Shown: piece by piece, positions 59,201 through 64,000 of the stretch
Position numbering within the stretch: position 1 is the first letter of the stretch
Layout of the letters: each line of letters starts with the position of its first letter
NCBI RefSeq assembly: GCF_963676685.1
Contig: NC_092345.1
Coordinates: 85,749,592 to 85,813,591 of the forward strand
Length of the DNA: 64,000 nucleotides
Direction: 5' to 3'
DNA from: Mytilus edulis
Lineage: Eukaryota; Mollusca; Bivalvia; Mytilida; Mytilidae
The notes under the pieces: model-generated
Database searches by the model: none
What the model was told of the DNA's origin: nothing
What the model saw: only the letters and a program-made list of their open reading frames with translations
Position numbers and translations under genes: made by a program

Positions 59201-61548
59201 TACCGGAAGTAACTTGCACGAGACACTATTATGGGTTTTGTGCACAAGATGCCCCTGATATGGGTTATCAACCAGGGTTGGAAATTATTGCTTGTGTACT
59301 TCCGCTCATTACACATATGCAAAAGCTATCATATCAATGCTAAGTATATGATAAAATATATATATATAATAAATGTAGGTTTGCCTTATTTATAATTCTG
59401 CCTGGTGCAAATAACCAGCTTAAACTGAGGCTGATATAGGCTTCCCATGTAATTTTGATGGGAGAGCCATGTCAGCTGTCTTATTCATAATCCATTAGAA
59501 CTGTCTTCTTGTTTGGAGAGTCATGTACAATTTGCAAGACTTTTTCGATAAAAGAATTACCCTACTGTTTATAAATCAGTGCAATTTTGGAACAAAATAA
59601 ACTTGTCTTATATTTTTGAAGTGACATCTTGGTCATGTTGGTGTTTCATGAATTATTGAGGTATCAATGGAAAGTTAAAATATTTTAAGAAATAATCAAG
59701 AACAAACAAACATAAAAAATTGAAAAGCCAAAAAATTTCATAAAATAACTGTTCGCTGTTGTCTGCACTTTGGTCAGGTTGTTGTCTCTTTGACACATTT
59801 CCCATTTCCATTCTCAATTTTATCTTCTTTATTAAATTGTTTATTCTAATTTCATAGGCTTAATATGTGAATAGATCATTACATGGCATTTTCCATATCA
59901 GCCCTAGTCTTATTCATCTACCCATATTAGGACCTTAGGCTAAAGCTAATATGTAAGACATATTATAAGTACTGGTGTTTAACAGGCTTATGTCATATGA
60001 ATTCCTGAAAGGTGTTTTTTGGTAAATTTATAATACTTTTCATTTTTCAATTCAAGGGGTAAATAAAGGAGCCTTATCATACCATATCCTTTGCAATATC
60101 TTCTTCTAAAAGAGCAAATACGATCCCTCAATCTAAAGTCTTTGTGTACTGATGGGAAGTCATCATTCTTTAGTGCATGAGAACTCATTCTTAAATGCAT
60201 GGGAACTGATTATTCCTTGTTAGAAGTGTTGGTCAAATTCTTATGACTTTATTTACTGATAAAGCCTTTTATCATGTTTATAAATGTTTGATATAATTTG
60301 ATTAAATTTAGACTAAAGTTCTCTTCTGTGCAACAGATTTAGCATTAGCATGACTAGACTGGAAATTCCAGAAGTGTAACCGAGATTTTAACAGCTTGAC
60401 AGTAAATGACTACATGTTGCCTCATATCAACAGACACTAACGTCACAGTCAAGAAAAGATAAAAATTTATAAAATTAATTCCATTTTCCAATTGAAATTT
60501 TCTTGATTAATAGGATTGTGTTAAATTTCATTGAACATTTTGAATAAATATAAAGTATTTGTTACATTGCTTATTTAATAAAAAAAAATCTCTAAATTTT
60601 GTCTTATATTCACTTTCAGCATACAGCATGTCATGCATGTACATAAAGTTAACCAATATTTCCTTCCAAACTTTGTGAAAATATTGGCATTCCTCAGCTG
60701 GACTTTGGGAATTTTATTACAAAGGGATATTGATCACAAATAATTTTCAGGAAACTTGAACAACTTACTGCAATTGATCTTGAGTGAATTGTGTAAAAGA
60801 CATTTAATTTAGAACAGTTGAAAAATTGTGGAAGTTTCATAAAAATTGGATAAGACAAAAAGTTGAATGAATTGAGCAGGGGAAAACAAAATTATTGGAA
60901 ACTATATCAGTATTTTAGAATAAACGTAAAAATTTACATCTCATAATATACCTTGAGTGTTATTTTGTGGCAAAAAGATTTAGATTTTTTTTTTAGTCTA
61001 ACCTTTAAACTTAATATTTTGATTAACTGTAGCTAGGCAATGGGGACAATAAGTGTTACCTTGACTGTTCCATCTGTCCATCAGTTTTTATGTTGGTTCA
61101 CCCATCTATTTTGTCCATTCCTCCCATTTTTGTTTCGGAAGTCAACTTTAGTTTATTTAATCCAGTTTTTATGAACTCATACACAATGAATGGCAAGAAC
61201 CACAACAAACAGAGAGAGTGCAAATTAGGCAGTGAGTCATTTTGATGTCCTTTTTTACTTGGAAAATTACAAAGCTTGAGTGGGGGCATTGGTTTCCACA
61301 GACTTCTATTATTTCAAATAAAGATCAGTATCAGAAGTTGTTTGCTATGACTTGCTATATTTTACTTAATGCTTTAATCATATATTTTTTTCTTATATTT
61401 GTCACATACTTTTTTGAAAATCAAATATAAATTTGTTTTGTTCAAATGTGTTTTGTTTGTATTTTAGGATAAATTACTTGTGAAGAATGCATGTGACTTC
61501 CTTGGAATCAAACGAGCAGACTACAGTCCACACCTTATCTTTCACTGA
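41151..61548 (+). CDS. ACMSD: ACMSD, 2-amino-3-carboxymuconate-6-semialdehyde decarboxylase (10 coding exons, 341 aa)
   Basis: Joined coding exons: 41151-41207, 42468-42609, 46828-46877, 49060-49219, 49913-49993, 51604-51693, 52133-52228, 55468-55640, 56255-56350, 61468-61548. All GT/AG and in frame. The zinc enzyme of the amidohydrolase (TIM-barrel) superfamily decarboxylates ACMS in the kynurenine pathway of tryptophan breakdown, diverting flux from quinolinate and NAD synthesis. Metal and catalytic residues lie at His6, His8, His174, His224 and Asp291; substrate residues Arg47 and Trp191; all at the human numbers. Length 341 against 336 in man. Blocks seen: [76 protein letters not shown]. 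The gene looks intact and active. Start has A at -3. Introns carry many mobile elements. Cytosolic; no signal peptide. Confidence 0.97.
41400..41640 (+). repeat. Family 3 repeat (~240 bp)
   Basis: Matches 21093-21305; contains GGAATTTGATGTGACTGTC and TTATCCATTCTACTGATGT. In ACMSD intron 1. Confidence 0.65.
41641..42467. other. ACMSD intron 1, rest
   Basis: Inverted pair around 41652-41690: AAGGACGTATAACTAA and TAATATACGTCCTTGA, a small hairpin. Nothing else. Confidence 0.5.
42468..42609 (+). CDS. ACMSD: ACMSD exon 2
   Basis: 142 nt. Begins [14 protein letters not shown] and ends ARIRDMNDT plus one base. Includes Arg47 in [11 protein letters not shown], the substrate carboxylate contact in the human enzyme. 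Acceptor TTTTAG, donor GTCAGT. Confidence 0.96.
42610..43524. other. ACMSD intron 2, no gene seen
   Basis: AT-rich. A short 87-codon frame at 43134 (+) is not recognised. CCCCTTATAGC... near 43110-43140 resembles 46168-46195 inverted (AAGGGGCTATAAGGGGCA), a possible small dispersed repeat. Confidence 0.45.
43525..43728 (-). repeat. Family 1 repeat, half copy
   Basis: GAAGATGTAGTATGATTGCC to AACTAACGGCCTTATTTATG, very close to 57693-57880 and inverted to 10800-11000. Confidence 0.75.
43981..44163 (-). repeat. tRNA-like fragment, probable SINE scrap
   Basis: On the minus strand GTTCGAGTCTC near 44045 looks like a Pol III B box, and GTGGTTTAAATCGC some 45 bases before it like a weak A box. No cloverleaf can be drawn. 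Confidence 0.35.
45165..45625 (+). repeat. Family 1 repeat, long copy
   Basis: Aligns with 10640-11000, from ACACCACTGTACTAGGTTAG to GGCAATCATACCACATCTTC. About 15-20 percent diverged by eye. Confidence 0.7.
45640..45935 (+). repeat. Family 1 repeat, second diverged copy in tandem
   Basis: CCTGTCCCAAGTCAGGAGCC at its start, ending near AACACATCTCTTTG. Older than the copy just before it. Confidence 0.55.
46300..46545 (-). mobile_element. tRNA(Leu)-like SINE
   Basis: Minus strand: A box TGGCCTGAGTTGTCTAAGT (46536-46518), B box GAGTTCAAACCC (46465-46454), then CATGCGTGTGCACTTGAATC and a body to about 46300. A box with the long spacing to the B box is like tRNA-Leu/Ser. In ACMSD intron 2, antisense to the gene. 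Confidence 0.7.
46828..46877 (+). CDS. ACMSD: ACMSD exon 3
   Basis: Only 50 nt; completes Gly67 and codes [16 protein letters not shown]. Acceptor TTGTAG, donor GTAAGG. The [10 protein letters not shown] block is nearly invariant in ACMSD. Confidence 0.95.
46878..47604. other. ACMSD intron 3, first part
   Basis: No repeat or gene recognised. Confidence 0.5.
47613..48785. mobile_element. Non-autonomous hAT-type transposon (1173 bp)
   Basis: Ends TAGGGATG at 47613 and CATCCCTA at 48785. Perfect 8-bp target duplication GAAATAAC at 47605-47612 and 48786-48793. Subterminal regions are rich in copies of the palindrome ACTCGAGT / GAGTACTCG (for example 47627-47640 and 48715-48738), probable transposase-binding sites. 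A 71-codon frame at 48362-48577 (+) does not resemble hAT transposase, so the element depends on a helper. In ACMSD intron 3. Confidence 0.9.
49060..49219 (+). CDS. ACMSD: ACMSD exon 4
   Basis: 160 nt, [20 protein letters not shown] to [10 protein letters not shown] plus one base of Gly137. Contains [16 protein letters not shown]. Acceptor TGTAG, donor GTAATA. Confidence 0.97.
49220..49912. other. ACMSD intron 4
   Basis: 693 bp, no repeat recognised. A GGGG/GGAGG-rich patch at 49380-49500 (for example GGAAGAGGAGGAG) stands out from AT-rich surroundings. Confidence 0.5.
49913..49993 (+). CDS. ACMSD: ACMSD exon 5
   Basis: 81 nt; [20 protein letters not shown] then LRLFFAV plus one base of Ala164. 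Acceptor TTTTTAG, donor GTAAAT. Confidence 0.96.
49994..51603. other. ACMSD intron 5
   Basis: A diverged tandem pair of ~165 bp lies at 51197-51480 (GAGTTACAGATTGAGTTTATG and GAGTTACTTATTGAGTTTATG). A fragment at 51100-51165 matches, inverted, the end of the element at 33258-34353. No gene. Confidence 0.55.
51604..51693 (+). CDS. ACMSD: ACMSD exon 6
   Basis: 90 nt. Codes (A)[19 protein letters not shown] to YWLPWLV plus one base of Gly194; includes His174 and Trp191. The acceptor is the second CAG (51601-51603): using the first AG (51598-51599) would shift frame into a stop. Its last 22 nt and the donor are duplicated downstream in the intron. Confidence 0.94.
51672..51765. repeat. 47-bp tandem duplication across the exon 6 donor
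   Basis: TACTGGCTACCTTGGCTTGT plus TGGTA starts at 51672 (exon end and true donor) and again at 51719 (inside the intron). The second copy has GTATAT in place of the GTAAGT donor. Confidence 0.9.
52133..52228 (+). CDS. ACMSD: ACMSD exon 7
   Basis: 96 nt; [20 protein letters not shown] then [11 protein letters not shown], with His224. Acceptor ATTCAG, donor GTATAA. Confidence 0.97.
52300..54370 (+). mobile_element. Large non-coding composite repeat in ACMSD intron 7
   Basis: In order: a (GTC)n stretch (52346-52363); about 160-bp units x3 with AAGGTTTATGACCACAAAAG (52431, 52590, 52751); ~122-bp units x3-4 with GGTCCAAAGGGTCCAAAATT (52850-53340); ~43-bp units x3 with GCACAGTATTGTGCAATAGC (53350-53460); a ~165-bp direct pair (53474 and 53637); and an end segment CTGTTCAGGGTTCGACCTCT with CTGCGCCCTGTGGAGCACC. 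The same order is seen in part at 57535-58560, so it is one repeat family. No protein. Class unknown. Confidence 0.6.
53953..53967. repeat. Poly-G run (15 G)
   Basis: Uninterrupted run of 15 G inside the composite repeat; could form a G-quadruplex. Confidence 0.9.
54371..55467. other. ACMSD intron 7, rest
   Basis: Nothing recognised. Confidence 0.5.
55468..55640 (+). CDS. ACMSD: ACMSD exon 8
   Basis: 173 nt; [20 protein letters not shown], then [20 protein letters not shown] and DVIGE. Phase 0 at its end; donor GTAAGT. Contains Arg235 and Arg243 at positions conserved in the human protein. Confidence 0.97.
55641..56254. other. ACMSD intron 8
   Basis: 614 bp, no repeat recognised. Confidence 0.5.
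56255..56350 (+). CDS. ACMSD: ACMSD exon 9
   Basis: 32 codons; [20 protein letters not shown] to DDSLK, with catalytic Asp291 in GSDYPF. Acceptor TTGTAG, donor GTAATT. Confidence 0.97.
56650..56840 (+). repeat. Family 1 repeat, diverged fragment
   Basis: GTAATTCAGTTGTTGTCGTT and TTTGAACTGTTTTACATTTT align to 10740-10860. Confidence 0.55.
56860..57485. repeat. ~160-bp tandem repeat, 4 units
   Basis: The segment ATGTCGCACCGTATCTCAAA recurs at 56911, 57070, 57231 and 57393 (periods 159, 161, 162). Units are about 90 percent alike by eye. Non-coding; in ACMSD intron 9. Confidence 0.88.
57535..57689 (+). mobile_element. Second copy of the composite repeat, left part
   Basis: CACAAAAGGAAGGTTAGGAT and GATGGTCCCAACCATTTAGG match 52440-52520. 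Interrupted at about 57690 by a family 1 repeat. Confidence 0.6.
57690..58108 (-). repeat. Family 1 repeat, near full-length, inserted in the composite repeat
   Basis: Full inverted counterpart of 10560-11005, from GAAGATGTGGTATGATTGCC to AACTCATCAGATGG. Among the least diverged copies. An 80-codon minus-strand frame inside is not conserved in other copies. Confidence 0.75.
58109..58560 (+). mobile_element. Second copy of the composite repeat, right part
   Basis: GTATTGCACAATAG, TCTGTGTCAGAAACCTA and CTGTTCAGGGTTGGACCTCT match 53390-54340 in the same order, with deletions. Confidence 0.55.
58681..58822. mobile_element. Long hairpin (fold-back) element
   Basis: Arms of about 65 bp: 58681-58748 and 58755-58822 are inverted copies, including CCATATCGGCCCGGGTATCA. 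Only a few mismatches. GC-rich by local standards. Related scraps (CCATATCAGCCCTAGTC at 59890, GCTGATATAGGCTTCCCATG at 59432) occur downstream, so a longer element may be broken up here. Intron 9 of ACMSD. Confidence 0.8.
58823..61467. other. ACMSD intron 9, rest
   Basis: AT-rich. A short repeat at 59755-59825 (GTTGTCTCTTTGACACATTT) matches 62873-62920 inverted and 36185-36215. No exon-like sequence recognised. Confidence 0.5.
61468..61548 (+). CDS. ACMSD: ACMSD exon 10 (C-terminal)
   Basis: 26 codons then [29 protein letters not shown]. The A-xFLGxxR pattern is the family's C-terminal helix. Acceptor TTTTAG. Confidence 0.96.
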   Translation, partial: DKLLVKNACDFLGIKRADYSPHLIFH

Positions 61549-62390
61549 TGTGTAGAAACTGCATCATAGAACCACAGCATTAGAGACATGAACACAGTCA
61601 TATTGAACAATCCATATAAACATTTGTTTTTTATCTTGTTATGTTAAGTATGTTTTTTAAATATCAAAAATTTATGATTTTAATATAACTTTGTTGCAAA
61701 AGTATTTAAAATTTGTTTACTGAAGCAACAGTGCCAAAACAATTGAAATTTTATAATTGATTGGTGTCTGTCGTTTGTTTGTATACCAGGGATTTACAAC
61801 TTATTACAAATGTGAAGCCATTTTTATATATTGAACTGTATTAAAGTAATGCTCCTCTTCATTAAGGTATAGAGGTGTGTTCCATAATGTCACTTATTCA
61901 CATTTGAATTAAGAAATATTTTAATAATTTTCATTTAAAAATTAGTTTGGAACAGTTTATTTTGTATTGAGAGCTTCAACCTGTTCATGTAGTTAATTAT
62001 ACAGTATTTTTTATAATAAACTTATGTGCTACTGAGTCAGGTAAGATTACAAGTATTAAAGATTTGTTTATTGTCTTTTGTACCAATTTTAGTAGATTTT
62101 GAAGAAATTTTTGTATTGTTATGGGTGGACAAATTTTGAATACAAAGAAATCTGTATCTTTTTTATCTCTTAAATTATGTACCAACAAAAATCAGTACAG
62201 TAAGAATAATACTGAATCCACAGAATATAGTGCTGTCAACATATTGCTAATGATTATTAAACTTGTGCCATAACAATTTGAAGTTCTGGTTTGATCATAT
62301 TATAGCCAGATACATACCCACTCTCATATATAGTTATTATGAATTGAAGGTGATAGAAAGTTGAGACGATTGATAAACATGATAAATAAA
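61549..62390 (+). other. Probable ACMSD 3' UTR
   Basis: Non-coding, directly after the stop. Poly(A) signals AATAAA at 62015-62020 and 62385-62390; a variant ATTAAA near 61840. Which is used cannot be told. Confidence 0.5.
62015..62020 (+). terminator. Candidate poly(A) signal for ACMSD
   Basis: First canonical AATAAA after the stop codon, 467 bp downstream. Confidence 0.45.
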
Positions 62391-62872
62391 TACACAGCTA
62401 TTTTTATCATGCATTGTACAACATGAGCTGCAACCATACATTTGTAGAAACAATATTATGTTAAACATGTTGTTAACAATATAAGGTATGATAAGAGTCA
62501 TTATTTGGTTCTTTGAATTGCAATGATAGCAAGATTCTTAATACTTTCATATTTATGTTATTTTATTGCTTACTTAAAAGATGATATAAACTGGTCTGAC
62601 ATTCAGAATTAGAATTTCTGAGCAAATAAGGCTATTTCATTGTATTTAACATTTTGTTTTTGGTCTAATTTAATTTTAACAAAAGCATAACCTAAAATAT
62701 TGTGCATTTATGCTAAAAGATCATTTGAGTATAATCCTTATTGGATGTCTTCAGATCTTCAAATCTGCAATACAAAAAATCAAGGGTTAGAGTGAAAGAT
62801 CTGATTTTGTAATGAATTCTGTAATCATGTAGAACAAAAATTAGATATGTGTATTTGAATTGTATACTATAA

Positions 62873-63015
62873 AATTGAGAATGGAAATGGGGAATGTGTC
62901 AAAGAGACAACAACCCGACCAAATAAAAAACAACAGCAGAGAGTCACCAACAGGTCTTCAATGTAACGAGAAATTCCCACACCCGGAGGCGTCCTTCAGC
63001 TGGCCCCTAAACAAA
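62873..63015 (-). repeat. Short dispersed mussel repeat
   Basis: GAGAATGGAAATGGGGAATG, GAGACAACAACCCGACCA and CCACACCCGGAGGCGTCCTT. The first part matches 59770-59815 and 36185-36215, inverted. Confidence 0.55.
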
Positions 63016-64000
63016 TATATACTAGTCCAGTGATAATGAACATAGAATTTTTTATTTGTGAATACACCAATAATAAATGATTTAAGAAACACATATAGAT
63101 AAACTTATCATAGATATTAGGAATAATGTTTTTTGAGCAAAGCATGTATTTTGTCTATATAAGATACACCAGTGATTCTAGAATAAAAAAATATAAATTT
63201 CGGTTAAAAATTGTTTATTCCATTCTTGTTTGAAGTATTGATAAATGTGATTAATCAAACATGAGTATTGATAATTGTGTAATCGTTTGGTTTATTTTTT
63301 AAACGTGTGCAATTTACAGAAAGCATTCCTTGGATTTATATTTTGTCAAATTGAATTCTATTTAATCCAATGAAAGATTTAGCAGTTTTGCATTATAAAT
63401 ATTGGGAAATGGTCTCACTAACCAACTTGTTAAAGGTAAATAGTTTAAATACGTTCTTTAAAATGCAGTCAATGTGGAATTTCTTTCTGAAATGGTTTAG
63501 TGGATTCTTGTGTCAGATTATACTTCTTATATCTAGAAAAAGTCAAATAAACCTTAGCTGTTTTAGACGACAGTGTCCAAAATCAAATTAATAGGGATAA
63601 GATGAATATGTACATTTTATGACCCATCCCAAAATTAAAGTTGGTTCCAATTACCAAACACAAAATAATCGTGGTCAAATTTATATCTTGTTGAGACCCA
63701 TCAACAAAAATTGCTTCTATTGCAATGAATATAAATTTTTAGGAGTAAACAAAAATTAGCTAAAGATTTTGTGATTTAAATATTTTTTTCCAATAATTGT
63801 TCCTTTTATTTATATTACCTGTGATACACACACAATGGATTGGAATCAGTAAACATGCATAGATCATCTTTTCCTATGTGTTCTTTGCCATTTGAAAAAT
63901 AGACTTGTCCACATTATTTCTAAATATGTTTTTCAAAATGTACATTTACTGACCCTTGCAACAGACCAACAAACTTTACTTTGGAAGTGCTAATAATTTC
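63016..64000. other. Flanking DNA, no gene seen
   Basis: A 73-codon frame at 63370 (+) is not recognised. Nothing else supported up to the window end. Confidence 0.45.

Overview
The window is nuclear DNA from a bivalve mollusc, most likely a marine mussel (Mytilus or a close relative). This is judged from spliced, vertebrate-like genes with long AT-rich introns, the dense mixture of mollusc repeat families, and ~350-bp hammerhead-ribozyme repeats of the 'retrozyme' type known from mussels. The species is inferred, not proven. Nothing bacterial or plasmid-like is present.

Two complete protein-coding genes were rebuilt exon by exon; every splice site is GT/AG and every junction keeps frame. 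(1) ABITRAM (FAM206A/Simiate, actin-binding transcription modulator), minus strand, 5 coding exons, 189 aa, start at 40922 and stop at 11497. It contains a 21.2-kb last intron. (2) ACMSD (2-amino-3-carboxymuconate-6-semialdehyde decarboxylase, kynurenine pathway), plus strand, 10 coding exons, 341 aa, start at 41151 and stop at 61548. All metal-binding and substrate-binding residues fall at the same residue numbers as in the human enzyme. The two start codons are only 228 bp apart and head to head. That gap holds an ETS-type ACCGGAAGT site, a second reversed ETS-like core and a reversed CCAAT box, so it is probably a shared bidirectional promoter.

Most of the rest is mobile DNA. 1-11.5 kb is intergenic and holds retrozyme copies, fragments of Penelope-like element (PLE) tails and a decayed PLE with reverse transcriptase and GIY-YIG endonuclease. 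11.6-32.8 kb is ABITRAM intron 4 and holds a Helitron-like element, several broken PLEs of a second family, twin 472-bp MITEs, a hairpin element and a tandem retrozyme. 33-40.8 kb (ABITRAM introns 1-3) holds a 145-bp tandem array, a Harbinger-type MITE, a tRNA-derived SINE, a piggyBac element with a truncated transposase and a Mutator-like element with a 9-bp target duplication. 41.2-61.5 kb (ACMSD introns) holds a SINE, a non-autonomous hAT element with perfect 8-bp target duplication, large noncoding composite repeats and a long perfect-looking hairpin. 61.5-64 kb is ACMSD 3' UTR and flank.

The most interesting system is the set of hammerhead-ribozyme retrozymes. There are two variants of the catalytic core, both with an unusually short palindromic stem III. 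They occur as tandem units 348-352 bp apart; one copy is inserted in a PLE tail and another is fused to one, which fits mobilisation of retrozymes by PLE machinery.
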